In this document: piece after piece, positions 16,320 to 31,958 of the stretch
Numbering within the stretch: position 1 is the stretch's first letter
How the letters are laid out: every line of letters starts with the position of its first letter
NCBI GenBank assembly: GCA_947846985.1
Contig: CANTUZ010000002.1
Coordinates: 15,944,087-16,008,086, forward strand
Length of the DNA: 64,000 nt
Direction of reading: 5' to 3'
Source of the DNA: Fratercula arctica
Taxonomy: Eukaryota > Chordata > Aves > Charadriiformes > Alcidae
Program-made: the position numbers and the translations under genes
Notes under the pieces: generated by a model
Told to the model about the DNA's origin: nothing
Database searches by the model: none
Seen by the model: the letters and a program-made list of their open reading frames with translations, nothing else

Positions 16320-17834
16320 AGGTAAACGAGGAAGAGATGTCTGTCATGTTTACAAGCTACTGCTGTTACTGCCCATGATTATCCATTGCCCACAGTGATC
16401 CTTTAGAGTGATTTTCCCAGGAAAGCAGATGGCTTTGCTGAGAGATGGTTATAACTGTGATAACTGACTAGCTCTAATCACGATAAGAAAAGCTAAGTGT
16501 CATATGCCGGTTCAGAGGGAAATCACAATAATGCCTATAATCAAGGTACCCTCATTAGAAGAGTAGTTGTCAGAAAAATTCTGCTTGGATCCAGACAAAG
16601 GTCAAAGAAAAATACAGGAGAGGACAAACTCCCATGTTGACTTGATTGCCAAAAATTAGGAAAAGGGCCATTAAAGCCCTGAAGGCAGTCGAGGAGAGGG
16701 GGAGGAGGAACGGCAAGACCTGGTTTAGTGGCTGGCACGCTGTGCCTGCAAGGTATTTTTCACTAGCAAAGGAGCAGGGGACAAATTTGACAAGATGTGG
16801 CTACTGGCCAATGCGCCTCCTGACCTCTTTGTTAGAAACAATATCTGGCAAAAATTGGACTGAACATGTTCATCCCATCTGACTAACTTAAACGAGATGA
16901 TTGGCTTTATAAACGTGTTGTCGCTTTCCTCTGTTTTCAATCCATCATCCCGATGCATGCCAGTCTGATGGCAGAAGAACTGAGAACTGGCAGTGGTGAA
17001 TGGCTTGTCATTTAGCTTCTGTCCTTACACAATGCTGTTTCTATCCTTAATAAACATTTTCAGCCATCTCACATATGTGGAACTGCAAGCGTTCAATACT
17101 GATTTTGTAAATGAGTGAGCCTCGGTGGAAAAGACGAGGTTGTGGATTATCACTTGGGCAATAGCTGAATCCTGGCAGCAGCAGGAGGATTAATTGAATT
17201 GACCAAGCAATTGCACACCAGAAGCAGCAGCCAACTTTGTTTCTGCTCTTAGGGGAGGACGTTGCTGCCATTGCAACAGCTAATGTAATGTATTAGCCAT
17301 GAATATCCTTCCCATGCTGTGTTCATCAATTAAGATAAGTAGGTGATTTTTTGCAAGGATCCAAATCAGTAATATGAAAAAAATCCCATGAAAGGGACTG
17401 AAGCTCCCAAAGGATTGGGAATATAATTTCACTCTTAATACTACATGAAACTAGGGTCGATTTCGCTTCTTTTTCCAACTTTGCTTTATTCACTTTTACT
17501 CAGAACAGCTCTGCCAACACCACAGATTTGTGTTTTCCGTTGCTGGAAAAAAGTTAAAGTTTAGTTCAGATGATAGAAATGCTGTAAATATTGGGTTCAG
17601 GATGGGATTTGGCTCACAGACTAATGTGATTAATCTGGTATCTACATGGGAGCTACATGACTTTGTGGTCAAAGGTGAAGTATTTGACACAGCGGAGCCC
17701 GGAGAAGGATTTGGCTTTACCTTAAAATGGGCACGTTTCTGCCGTTCAGCTGAACTGCTCTCTCGAACCTGCGAGCAGCTGCCTGATGGGACTGACTCTT
17801 GACCAACTCTTGCAGAAGCCCAAAACATCTGTCA

Positions 17835-17852
17835 ACACCTAAATTTAGGTGT
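17835..17852. repeat. perfect 18-bp palindrome
   Basis: ACACCTAAATTTAGGTGT is its own reverse complement. Its half-site ACCTAAA recurs (as CACCTAAA or GCCTAAA, on either strand) in several other places in the window, so it may be the end or centre of a decayed inverted-repeat element. Confidence 0.8.
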
Positions 17853-20414
17853 CTAAAATGGTAGTTGCCATCATCTGAAAGCTGAATCCCACTCACAGAG
17901 TTTTGAAGAAGGGAACGAGGTGGCAGCTGTCGGCTGGAAGTGGCAGCACATCAGCTTTTCCCTTACTTTTGTGACCACCGTTTCACGTGCATAGGAATCG
18001 CTATACAATGGGTATGTCTGTCATTACTGGATTAGCTTGCAGTGAAAAGCTCTTCTAATAATTATAGGAAGTTCTGCAGCTAACAATATTGTCATTTGAA
18101 GCGGTTATCATTAACTTTTGAATTGAATGGCAAACAAATGCATGAGGATAGTTTATACTTTACTGAACATTATAATTTGAGTCTCAAAAGCATTACAATA
18201 CGTTGTTGACATTTTCAGTATTAACACTTCAGCAAGAAGGGTTTAGAAACTTCTTGGGATAGCTTTTGTATTTTTAAAAGTTAAGTTTCATTTAAACATT
18301 GCAAAATTGATTAGCAGTTTTTGCAAAATTCTTTGAAGATGAAAAGAGTTATGTGAATGCTAAGCATTATTATTATTGTTGTTAAACCCACACAAAATCC
18401 GTAGGAAGGCCATAAATCCTCAAAATTAGCTGATCTGAAATTTCAGACACATGCATTTTTTTTGTGCCGTGTCGCGAAGGAATACAATTCAGTGAAGACA
18501 GCTTAATACACATATCCGCATTGTGACACCAAAGCACTGTGGTCAAACACTTTTCCAGACACTAGACTTCAATACCGGGGGCGTTGCCGATTAGGGCTGA
18601 AGTACAGAGCAAATTCCAGGTTCTCATCTGTGCTGCACACTGTGTTTACATAATCATTTTAATCTTTCCCACAATAGCCTGCACCGGCATTTCCCGTATG
18701 TATGCTTAATGCAGTATATGCTAACAAAAGATTTAGGCCATATCATCCATATACCATGTGCACAAGGAAAAGGGGGGTCAACATAAAAAATAACATTGCA
18801 TTAAGTTCAGGTTCTTCTATAAAAATATATTCAGAGTTAGAAAGTATTATAATTGCAAAAGGGATAGTGCAATATTTAGCTGATAGCTGTTACTCTTTTC
18901 AAGAATATATCTACATATTTTTCCCTGGTTGTTTGGTTCCTTTAAATTTGGAGACATAATGTTTAAATGCAGTATGTCCTGCATTTAGAAGGCAAAACAA
19001 ATCTCGATTTTAAACAATATTTAAAAATATGTTAAGTAATCAGAATAGCTATGCTTTTGTCACGTGAAAGTCATAGGACTTGCACAGTGGTTCAAACATA
19101 AAGCACAGAAAATTAATTAAGAGAAAAAAATCAGAACATTTTGTGTGCCAGTGTAGTCGGACATCTTATAAGCTTCACTTTAAAGTTGTCTTTTGTTAAA
19201 TGTTACTTACTGCAAATGGTTACTGAGTGCTTTGGTTATAATTAACAGTAAGATTTATAATGCGTTTAGACTCTGATTTTTAATACTATGTATTTGTATT
19301 AACACATTGTATTAGCAATTGTAGAAAATATTCTAAAAATTTTCCTGGTGGATGTGAACATAATTACTTGCACAACACTTCAACAATCAGTTCTCTCCCA
19401 CTTGAGCAGGAATAAGTATCCCTCATTGAACCACGCATGGGAAAATCTTAACGTTCTTGCTGCAAAATGGTGCTGTGTCCAAATGTATTAAATAGCTGAT
19501 AAGCGGATACATGAGAAAAGTTGGTTAACGTGAAATGGGGGACACTCACGTCTGCACCTGTGGAGAGTGATGTGATATTCATGGTCAAAAGTGAGATAAG
19601 TTCACCAGCATCTCTCATGGCAGTCAGTGTAACACGGAGGGCAGCGTCACTAATTACCACCAGTAATAGTGGTAATTTATAAACACTTCAGATAACATTG
19701 TTTTCTTCTGACTGGATTACTCTATGCCACGATTGCTATACCGTCAGATTGTGTACACTGACATTTTGGTTATCTAAAGTACGTTAGGGTTTTTTTGCTC
19801 AAATTGGTGTCAGCCATTGTTCTAGTATGTGATGACACATTGTCCATTGAAATTAAAAATAAATCTACCAATGTCTAGGAAATTTCTGATTTCCTTTGCT
19901 TCTCCCATTCAGAGGACAAATACCAATCCCAAATGCATTCCTCTGCAGGGTAATTAATACAGGAGTACAAATTGGAAGTGAAACATGCAGAGATGAATCA
20001 ACAACTGCAGGTCATTTTTAGGCCTGTTTTTCCTCCTGCATAGGCACCTTCCAAGTGATTAAGGTTGTAACATTTCTGATTTACAGCTTTGGAGTATAGG
20101 ACAGTGTAAAAAAAATGTTTTTATTTAAAATATATGCATGCAGAAACACAGTTTAAATTTGAAATGGGTTTTGGATTTAAACCCGAGTCCTTCTCTGTAA
20201 ATTAAACAGGAAACAAAAAACAATTCCACTTTGATGTTGCTGAAGTTGCGGAGGAACATGCTGTCAGCTGAATAGTGTTACCGTTTTCATTTCCAATTTT
20301 CCCTATTAAAATAAAAAGCAACCAGTAAAGAAAATAATTTTGTTTTTGCAAAGTTGAAAAATTAAAAATTTATGCTGGTTTAAGTTAGACTTTCTCAGAT
20401 TTCTTCTATTTGCC

Positions 20415-20433
20415 TTTTTTTTTTTTTTTTTTT
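20415..20433 (+). repeat. poly(T) tract, 19 T
   Basis: Uninterrupted T run in intron followed by CCCC. No SINE or LINE body could be recognised next to it. Confidence 0.9.
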
Positions 20434-22479
20434 CCCCTGGTATGGTTGTTTTTCTTTCCACTGTGACTGAATATGAGTGAGCGTTGTGGTGCACAAGTCA
20501 GTGGTAGTAGACGTGAAAAGAGGAATTATGCCGAGATATAACTAGAGGCATGTAAATGAATCGCTGGACCATCAATGTAGATGGCACGGGCTGTTGAAGG
20601 GAGTTCAGCCAACCGGTTGTATCCCAAATCGGTATCCTTGGTCAATACTTGTAGGATTTGGGGGGAAAATAGGTCTGCCTATTTGAGCCATCCTCCTTTT
20701 CCCTTCTTTTATTATGGCGATCTTTGTTAGCATAGAAAGAACTAATTGCTTGGAACTCAGTCTGATGAAGACACTTAAATTTCGATGTTCGCCTACCAGC
20801 TCCGGGCTGGATTCACATGCTTGAACGTAGACATCTTGTGTTATTTGAGTTACCGCAGCCTCTGAGCTGCCAGCAAGGGTCTGGCAGATGTGACAAGGAC
20901 CGACAGGAGTCCTTCTTGCCCAGCAGCTGGAGTCCAGCAGCATCACCTGGGGATGTCAGGTGGCCATAGCTGCCTATGTTTGAGCTGCTGAATCAAGGCT
21001 GGGTATCCAAGCTCCCAAGGAAGACCTAAACAGCAGCATCACAAGTGTCTCTAGAGCGACTCCTTGCACGCTGGGATACACCAACTGCTGACTTACAGCT
21101 CCCTGGGCTGCGAAGGGAGCCTGCACGTCTGGCTGGCATGACCTCAGCTGCTGCAGGCACCTAAATTCTGACGTCTTAAACTGCAGCCTGAATCCCACCC
21201 TTCGTGTATCCCCTTTTCTTTTTGCAAAGACTAATCTCGATTGTGGCCAAGTTTAAAATTTCCCAAAATGTCAAAGTTACCTAACGTTAAGGCTTTTCTA
21301 TTTTCAAAAGAGACAATGCTTGCTTTCAAAAGGGACAGAGACTTTGAGTGGGCTGCTCTGGTTAAAATTTGGCGGACCAGCTGTCTTTGGAAACGGCACG
21401 TGACAGAGGTGCGCAGAGCTGTAGTCTGAATGGATGGGTGCTGTCACACTGTGTAGCCATGGCTGTATTAGATGAAAAAGGAGCACATTTTCCTAATAGA
21501 AGGGAGGAGACAGCTGAGTGCTTCATTTTGCGATGATGACAGAACATTAAATTGGTCTGGGGAGACAATTGTTGGGGGCATTGTGGTTTTTTCAGTGCGC
21601 TATGCATGTGTGTGTGGTACGTCAAATTTTCTAATAGTCTTTGAAGCCCAGATCAAATTTTTGTAATAGCTTTGTGTGCTTTTGAAAATATGACCCGTGC
21701 TCAATTTGTGTTTGTTAGATTCCTAAACGTCATCTGATTTTATCTGTCACTTTTTATCACACAGCTAAACAAGTGCATCTACATACAAAGCCCCAATACA
21801 GCATCACCTTTCATTTGTAACTTTAACATAAGGCACGTGTTGTTACTTTCTGAGAAGACACTGCCTACTTTTGAGAGGTGCCAGATTCACTTTGTTTACA
21901 TTTTAAACAAAACATGCATATTTTAAATGATTCATACAAGAATCTACTTCTGCTGCTTACTACGTGCATGCGTACATAAATATGTATGTGTATCCCCTAT
22001 CCTTACAAAGTTTTTAAATTCTGAAAGAAGTAGGAATTTTGTGGTATTGGGCCAAGAAAATTAAAATTCCTCTCTAAAAGCAGGCATTAGAACCATTAAA
22101 TCTGTTGGGCTTTGGCAGAGTAGGATACAATATGAATAGTGTCAGAGCATTCTCAGACAGGTCAGGTGATAGCACAGGCATCCTAAGATGTATGAAACAA
22201 CAGCTAAATTCTGTTTACCAACAGCTATGGCTAGTCATTATTTAACTTAATAATGAAAGAAAAGACAGTGGATAATCAGACTTCTTCTTTAAAGACCACT
22301 GTTGATTGTAGCATTGCTTTGTTCTAGGCTTCAATATCCATGGTAAACCTGAGACTCCATGACAAGCTGAAACTGGAAACACTTCAGTGGTTTTCATTAA
22401 GACGGGCTACCTAAAGCGTCTGCTAACTGCTGCTTTCCAACAACTGGGGGGGGGAAAATTAGTTTCAGCCTTCTTTTAA

Positions 22480-22746
<267 letters not shown>

Positions 22747-25700
22747 TAGGCACCAGGCATCAATCAATACGCTCTTTCACAATCCACCCTGGTAATGCTT
22801 TTGTTACGGGAGATGACTGTACATCAGTTGGAAAGTCAGAACTGCATTTTTATTAATGGCTTTTTAAAAGCATTTATGTAGAAAAGTATTGAGCTCATGC
22901 AATTCAAACTTACAGAATGGGATGTGAAAGTTATTTTCTGCAGAGCTGCTGTTTTTCTTCTCATTCTTCAGATGCTTTGCAGTTTTGGAGTCACCATTTG
23001 CTATAATTCCAATTGCATTCAAAGCTGTAACGTCATCTGGTTTATTTACCAGAGCTCTAACTGATACAATTGCAGAATACAACATTTCCAACCTATTCAT
23101 GGCAGTTACAATATCTTTGGGAAGTTCTTACTGTTTAAAGCAAAAGTGGGTTAAAGCTTACCTGGATTCTACTCCTACCATAGTCCTGAACTTCAGTCTA
23201 ACAGGTGGAGCTTTTTTATTAAATATAGACCCAAGTGAGTAAACTCCAAGCTTGACTCATGAGTTACTTTCTCTTCTCAGGCTGTAGCTTATGATTTATA
23301 TTCTTCCTATGGTTACATTATCTGAACTAAGTCGTGCTCAGTTTCATACTGAAATTGGACAAAATTCCGGTTTCTGTTGCTGGAGTTTTGAGTTCATTTG
23401 AAAACCTGAAGCTAAAACAGGCATGTAAACTAACATAAAGTAGAAATAACCAAAGGCAAAATTCACAGCTTTTTTGTACTTTAACAATGAAAATACATCT
23501 GTTTTCTTGGCTTACATCTATGATCTTGTAGTTCTGCATTTTCTTCGTTTCAGAAAAGCTATCACTAAAATCCTAGTGCAGGAGGTATCGTTAACTCTTT
23601 CAGAGCTTTTTAATTTAGCTTATAGTAAAACCATTTGTTGTTTTGTTTTCAACCTCATTCTTTCCAGAAGAAAAATTCTGGACTTTCAGTTAAAAGAGCA
23701 AAGCAGCGTCTTTGGTTGCAGTGCTGAGATCTGTATAGCCCTACGTGAGGACTGGCGTTCATCTTGCATATTCTGTTCTAGGTGGTAACAGAGTCATTGG
23801 GTTTTGGTCTTAAGGAAAGTAGCTGTCATGCAGAGTTCAGCTACTTGTCTAAAACCTTTTTTAATTTAGGACAGAGATTGGTGTATTTAACCCTCCACTG
23901 GATCTACTTTGAAAAGTTCCTTTACATATTATTGCTAAAAACATATCCTCTAACACGACAAATAAGAAAATCGTTGTTGAAAGCATGAATTTTTCCTAAA
24001 ATTCAGAAATGCAACTACCTTTTCATTTTCTCAGTCATGCTGTTCTCTTGTATTGCACTGTGTAAAGGGTCTACTTTTCATATTAAATAAACGTAATTTA
24101 TATATTGTGGATATGTACATTATTTCAGTGAAGGAAGCAAAATAATTTTAAGACATGACAGCTTCATCCATGCGCTTCCGATTTTATATTCCTTAGCCTT
24201 ATATTGACTGGTGCTGGTATGCCCAGCTGCCTGACATTTCAGCACTTTTGTGCCGTTGGAAATCAAGATAGTTTGGTTGGATATGGCTGCCACGTGGTGA
24301 CTCTCACGGCTGTTTTTGTTAGACCAAAGGCAGTGTTTTATGCTGGAGTTGAATGGCATCAATGTCACATCAACAAAAAAAAAAGTTCTTTGATGCAAAC
24401 CTGGCACGGCGAAATAGAAGACCTGCGTGACCTAGCTAACTCTGTGTGATTGCTGATAAAAGATCCGGGAGAGAGTGAGTAAAACTGAAGATAACGGAGT
24501 ACCGGGGGATTCTGATGTTAATCACAAGGGTAGGGCTGAAGAGCAGTGTGGTGGTTTTGCCCATTCAGGCTGCTCTGGAGCAGAGGGGGCCCCGTCTCTC
24601 CCAGCTGGATCGCTCTGTGACAAAAGGAAAGACCCAGCGCACACAATGGGCTTGAGCAGAGGGAGAAGATGCAAGTCGGGGACAAGAACTGCGTCAGGGA
24701 AAGCCACTCCGAGTCCTGTGATAAAGGGGGGACACATTCGATGAGAAACACCTGGAAAGAAATAGGCAAACCAGATGGAAAAAGATTATTATTTTCTATA
24801 AATGTGCTCTGAAGTACCCGTGCAAGGGTCTGAGGCATGAAGGTGTCTAGGGGATGGGGTTTTCCTTCCTCTCTCCTCACACCTTTATTAACAGCCAAAA
24901 TACGGAGCTGGTGAATCCCGCCCGACACTGGGAGACCTTTTGGGGAATGTTGCAGCAACTTGCTCAATCTCAGGCTCAGATTTAATGCCCACAGAAGTCG
25001 GATCTGTACCTCAGGCCCACCGGTGGGAGAGGGTGTTGCCTGCTTTGGTCACAGGGGAGGTGTAAGAGCCGTGAGGGAGCAGCTTTCAGTCTTCCTGGAG
25101 GTGCAGGAGGGACGTCTGGGAGCTTGACCCCGTGTAATGTTCAGCAGGAGAGCCTGGATCGCTGCTGAGCTATCTTCCCAACGCTGCTCTGTGCTTTACA
25201 GGCTTTAGTTTAGATGTATTAAGAAAGTATCACCTGAGCATCATTTTAAGAAATAGTTGTGGCCATATGGGCCTGAGGTACTTGTTACTGTGTTGTCTCC
25301 ATCTGTAGAACACCTGGCTCCTCGCCCCATGTGCATTGCAATTTATTTCTTGCTGTCCCTTTCCAGCAGTGAGACCTTCCCACTTCACTTGGCATCTCCC
25401 GTGATGCCCCTTTCCACACCAAGCATCCAAGTGCCTCCTCATGAGGCTCTTCTCCAGGGAGCTCTCTTCTCTGAGGCCTGATTTAGCCTGATAACGCTAC
25501 AAGAAATTTGAGGAGAAATAGTTGGTTGCAGTTCTGCATCCTTAAAATATTGTTTACATTAGCATTCACCTGTGGTGGGCATTATTTTCATTGTATTTTA
25601 CCCCTTTGCCCTGCCATCCTTTCCTTTCCTCTGGGCGTTTCAGAGGTTACCTAAATAGAAACAGTCGCTTCCAGCCTTTGTGGCTGGGAAGGGAAATCAC

Positions 25701-28700
25701 TCGCAGCGTGATCCCCTTGCGCTGAACTGCCGGGAGCTGGTAACGGCCAGGCTGTCTCAAATCTTTAGCACGTTCATATTAAAAGCAGCATTGTTTATAA
25801 GGGAAATGTTATTTCTATTACAGTTTGGTGCTTAGTGCCAAGCAAAATTTGACATTTAAGTATGTCCAAAAGGTTATTTAAAAGTCTCCTACAAAGAAGC
25901 CTATAACAAAATGTCCCATAATAGTTTGCATACCATTGCTGAACACTTATGACAAATTTTTCCTTAACTTGCAAGAGAATTACTGCGCCTGTGTGTGAGG
26001 CCTTGTCAGGGTCTGTTTTTCTTTAATATTCCTTCAACTTCTCTCTTATTTTCATCAACACGTGCCACCAACTGATATAAGTTTAACTGTGTCATGGCAT
26101 ATGAATGATAACAAAGCGGAGGACAAGTATGTAAACTGCTCATCAGTATAATGGACTATTTTATTTTATTTTTTGCAAGTTTAAGGATATTATGAGGACA
26201 GCTATTGTAGTGATTCAACAAATGATGGTACTATCAAGTTGTCAGGCAGAGGTCCTCCAAGTTACTTTGTAACCTAACTTGAAACCAGGGTTAAAAACAG
26301 GTCTGTTTCTTCATTATTCTTCTTGGATATTTTATATTTGCATGTATCCCAAGCACTGCAACTGTAGACAGACAGGTCAAAACAGTAAGAAGAGCATGGC
26401 TATTCCTTAAACAGTTTGTCCGTCCATTTCTCTAAATTAGAAAGTGGATTGTATAATGCCAAAATACAGCAAAGGAGAAAGAGATGTTAACCTACTCACT
26501 GGAAATTTGCACATCTGTACACACATCTGTATGTGTGTAAATGACATTGCTTTACCCATCTTACCAACAATGGCTAGTAAAAAACCAACTTATTAGAATG
26601 GCCTTAGTGCAGACTTATGTTGCGTCAGAGCTAAATAATCAGTGGATATTGGTGGAATTTGGGGAATGGTGCTGGTGGTGTTTGTTGGTTTGGTTTTTCA
26701 GTGATAGTTATCATCTGTTAAATAAGTAGTTGAAATATGGGAGATTCTTTTGTTTTGGGCTTCTTCCGTAATCCATTCACACGAGTAGCTCCTGTGAATC
26801 TTGAAACACTTTCAATTCCAGTTGCACTAGTCATAGCAAGTCTCTCCAGTAGCGCTAAAAAAAGTTGGTTTCTGTTCTTGATGCTAGACATTTAAAGCAG
26901 ATTCTCTTTCTTAACAGAGGAGGAGTTTATTGCTCAGATGAAATGAAGCTCTAGCAATAAATAAACACATTTTAAAAATATGTTGAGAGTGATTGGTGAT
27001 CAGTATAGCTGCATATACATCAGCTGCCCTTGCGGTGTTAGCTCCACCCTATGTAGTGACAGCTTACAGAGACAGGCTGCTACGAAGTTGTTCACTTCTT
27101 ATGTTAGGCATTAATGGAGCGAAATCGAGGTGGAATGTATAATCTATGTTTATTTTACAGTTCAGGAAAGAAGCGTCTCAAGAACTGTGTTCTTGCGGAT
27201 AAAGCTTTTATCTTAGCTGAAAAATGTCTCTCGTATGTTTTGCATCATACAGGAGAGAAGCTGCACGACTGATCAATAGTGTTTTTCATGCAGATGACAA
27301 TGATGCTATACAGTGGGGTTTTATAGCGATCACCTGACAGCCATAGCTGAGCAGTACGTAGAAAGACAACTCCTAATGGACATTTACTGGCTGTCACTCT
27401 GTAATCATTTCCCACCAAAAGTGCATTGTCCTGAAATATAATTGAAATAAAATAGGCACTGTGCTGCTCTAAATCTAAATAGCTCGAAAATAGTAGGCTA
27501 GACTCCTCCAGCATGCTGACGACATTTTAATGGAAACATAAATACCATAATCATATGCTTTTTGCATGCATTTTGCCATTAAAAAGAAAAAATGTTCATT
27601 TTAGAAGGGAGACCTCTATGAACTGGTTCCTTTTCTATCAGAAGTGGAATCAAGTTATGTCAAAAGAATATTTGGGAACTATTTTCAGTTATTTTCAACC
27701 CCACTTGCTTTAACTGTCATCTGTTTGGTGCGACTCTGCAAGATGCTGTTTTTAAGGTCACCACATACTTTGCTTGCTGCTTTTCCAAAAAGAAACAGAG
27801 AACATTTTATTAAGATGTTAACTTTTATTCTCTCAGTGGTATCTTTGTGCTTAAATTGGCATGAGAGTAACGAAACCCAGAAACTGGAAAGAAACACTCT
27901 AATATAATATAGGAACATGTGAAAATTGAAATAAGCAGAACCTGTCTTTCTAGTGTGTGTAAAATAACTCTTAGCAATAGCAGAATGGGTCATGAAAGCT
28001 ATGAAATACTATATTGCCATGCCTGGATAAATATTTGTTAAAAAAGCAGGGCGCTTGTGCAGGTATATTAAACTTCTTTATTAGTAGTGTCAGTCACAGG
28101 AGCGTTCTGAAGTCTGTGGGATCATTTATGCATAGGAATCTGAGCTTACTGCCAGGCCCACCAGAGATGGAGATAGGAGTTATTACTCAGGGTGATGCAT
28201 CCTGTAAATACTAGGTTATTTCTTGTTTCTTCAATGAAGAGATTTTTTGACGGTTCTGGAAGTTGGCTTGAAGAGCGCTTTCATGAAGGGAAAGGCCGTG
28301 GCACTGGAAACCATCTCACCAACAACATTTAAAACCTGCAGAGCTGCGCAGAAGGGTAGCAACCTGGATTTATAAATAAGATTATGAGTAAGCTCTTCCC
28401 TCCTTCCTCTGTTTACTTCTCTTCGCTGATGTGGAAGTGTTTTCCTGTGCCTGGAACCCTTGTTCTTCATTGTTTATCACCCTCTGCCGTCAGTAATGTT
28501 TCAGAAACTAATAGTAATAGTTTTTAAATCTTTGTTTTCCAGTGAGTGTCACCCTTTTGTGGCATAGTGAAGCTTCATTCCTGGCTTCTGTAAAGACTTT
28601 TCTGGCTTAGAAAATGGTATATACGTCATTATGGGATAATCAAACAGACTTTCCAAGATAACCTGCTGGAGAGCAGTGGGTTAATGAACTATTTGCAGTT

Positions 28701-31700
28701 CTCTAACGTGTAAAACTGAAAATAATACTGGGAAGTCATTGTGGTATTTTTCCTCCTCTGTCTGTGATAACCCGGAGAAGGATTAGTTAGAGCCTCTGTG
28801 AGACTCTTCATGGGGTTTAATTTCACTTTAGCGCTAACACGTTGGGTTTTTTTGTTCCGCTACCCTTCATCCTATAAGCCAGTAATCCTTGCCCCCAGGA
28901 CTGCCTAAAAATTAGCTTGGTCTCTCATAGACCCGTATATTTAGAACCCAATAGACACTATTAGCATTGGCATTTTATTATCTTAGGTTGGTTGTTTTCT
29001 TTTGTTCTTCCATCTTGATAGAATATAAGACAAGTTTTAATATAAATTCATGAGGATTTATGTAGGCTCCCCATTGTGAAAGTATGCAATTGCACTCCCT
29101 GTTTGGGTTACCACGTTGGTGGAATAAATGGCAGACTTACAGTGAACTCTATTCAACTCTCCCATTTTAATTACTTGAAAGTCCTGGTTTCTTTCTGAAT
29201 AGATACCAAGCCCTGATACTGTTGTGAGAACCACATCTTTCTCCATTTACCACAGCCGCAGCCTCACTTAGACCCCGGTGGTTTTGCTTCCTCTCTCCTC
29301 CAGTTGGCTTGCTGTGTAATCTGAAGTGTGACAGCTATTTGTTTGTTTTTACAAAAGCAGCCTGAGTTGTTAGTACCTCTACAAATGGTTGCAGTGGGAA
29401 AATGCACAGAAAGATAAGAGAGAGATGAACTTCCCTCTCTGGGTTACAAAACAAGGGGGTGAAGGGGTGCCCTTAGTGCCCCTGTCCTGAGCGACTGCTG
29501 ACGAGCTCCCTGGGATGGAAATCACAATATCTGTTCAAGTTTGCAATTTGCAGTTCTTTAAGTGCAGCTACTGCTTTTGATTAAAGACTGCACTTATAAA
29601 GGGTAGATCAAAACCTGTCACTTTTCATCCATTTAAGGCCATAATATGTATTAGGATTTTAAATATGTTGTAACTGAAGTATGTGTAATATTTTTCATTG
29701 GAATATTAGTGCAATTTGCACACAGATGTCAATCAGTTGGGTGTTTTCTTGCTTGTAGGAAAAAAGAGAACCACCTTTACATTTTTAAGATGGTAGAAGG
29801 CAGCATTTAATTAAAAAAAAAAAAAGAAAAGAAAACTTAACTTCTGTATCCTAGTATGAAACAAAACATGATGTAAAAACTAGAAACGGCAGTGTCTCGG
29901 GCATCAAATGGTTATTGTATGGCTCAGGATTGCGGTCCAAAACACCAGCTGCGTGTGTAACATGCACATCTTTATTTCCCACTAATGCCATCAATTCAGT
30001 TTGAAGTTCTTCATCCTAAGAAAATCATGAGGAATATCTGAGTACACAGAGCTGAAAAAGCAGAGGCTCTCCCATTCATTAAATGAAGTGCTTTGATCCT
30101 ACCAGTGTAAACTGTTAAAATCTGTTCTTTGCTAGTCCTGCTAACCAAAATTTGGATTGCGTACTGATGTTATGCAGCACTTGAACACCATAATTTAATC
30201 AGTTTAATTTGTTGTTGCTGTTGAATGTGGCCCTTTCTAAATAGAATACAAATTTATGATTCTTCTATCTTTTATGTCCCTCCAGTCAACCCATCTGTTC
30301 CTCTTTGGTGAAGGATTCAGGCTTCTCCTCTACAAACATTTAAAGAGCCAGGGGTTTTGCATTTTAGAGTTGTCTGATCAGAGGAGAGGGGTGCACAGGC
30401 AGAGCTTGGAGGGAGTGCTGTGTCTGCACTGAATCCTGTCTCTCCACTTGCTAAAACTAAATACACATTTTGAAGTTAGATCTTTAAATTAATGTAGGTT
30501 AATGGATGAAAAGTAAAATAAGAATTATTTTTTTTATTTATGTTCTTCTAATATTGGAGGGGTTTGGAGGGTTTTTTGCCCTGTTCTTTTTTTATGAATG
30601 GTATCTCCTTCACAGATGAGACAAACTATATTTAACTACATTGTTTATCCTTATGGCCAGTCTTGTTTGTTTATGTGACTTAAAAAGCATCCTGCTTACG
30701 GTCGAAGTAGTTTGTCACTGGTGGAAGTGGTGGAGTCTAATTGTGGGGAGGAATCCTCTGCAGTAACTTTTAGGAAGGGAAAGAACATCACTACATATAC
30801 TTGGGGGGTGGTTACTTCCTTTAAACATCTCGTAAACTGATTAAATGAGTGCTTATAAAACATACCACATCATTGGCAACCCTGGAAATTTTGAGAAATT
30901 GCTGAAATATCTCATTTCAGTTTGTTCTTGGTTGGAAAGCTAAAAAACCAATGCTTTTCCACTCGTCACTAAGAAAACAGTGTATATTACTGCAGCCTTA
31001 TACTTCATAGCATATTGTTAAAGAATTGCGTTATAAGGTGTTTGAAATCTTGTTCCTTAAGGCTCAAACACTATGATGTGAGACATTAAGAAGTTTCTTG
31101 CATGACCTATTTTATTATGTATTTCTGAAAAATGTTGTTCTAACATCAGACTTATTTACTTGCCATTAATTTTTTTTGTTGTTCCTTAAAATACTAGTGA
31201 CATTTAAATAGCTTTTCAATCTGATGCGGTCATAGAATTCTTTCTTACATGATGGATATATGAAATGTTATTACAGTAAATAGATCACATATTTGTAACG
31301 GATAGGTAATTTCATCTGCCCACAGCTTAGACAGTGATATAACATATAAGAATTAATTTATGAAAGAAAAAGCAAAGGAGCAGATTTTGCTTCATTTTAA
31401 TCTTTGTGTATAGTTTTCTAACAATAATGCACGGCATGCCTGAGTTGCATCGCATTCTGTAATGAAATGTCCTCTGTGTTCAGCCTGGATTCCAGCCTTC
31501 CCTCAGTCCTGGGTTTCCCTTTAAAAGGGAGCACAGTACAAACTGGGATGAAAAGAGAATGCAGAATTTCTACTGCCAGCATTTTAAAAAGCAATTAGAA
31601 TCCGTACGACTTCAAGGGCTGTGAGAACTAATGTCCCTCAGACTTCTCGTTTCCACTCATCTTTGGAAAGGAAATATATTTGCAGAAGACAGTACCCACA

Positions 31701-31922
31701 GTAACAGGCCTCCTAGGTAGTAGGAGTAATTGTCCTAAAAGCTCTCTGACCTGGCAAACAAAGGAGACAAAAACCAGTAGTCATCGGTCTTTATTTCCCG
31801 AGACATAGTTCATGGCTCATTAATAGCTGTAGTATATATTACTGGGTATTGTACGCTGCAGAGGAAACAAGCAGCAGCTGCCTGTCATTACTATGTAATT
31901 GTGTTAGTAGATATAGTGTATT

Positions 31923-31958
31923 AAAAAAAAAAAAAGAAAAAGAAAAAGAAAGAGAAGG
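31923..31958 (+). repeat. A-rich (AAAAAG)n simple repeat
   Basis: Thirteen A, then GAAAA-type units. It could be the tail of a retroposed sequence, but no body is recognisable upstream. Confidence 0.75.

Noticed and set aside
17530..17802. 90-codon ORF with a protein-like look
   Set aside because: No family is recognised, and it adjoins the palindrome and possible ancient repeat, so chance or repeat origin is more likely.
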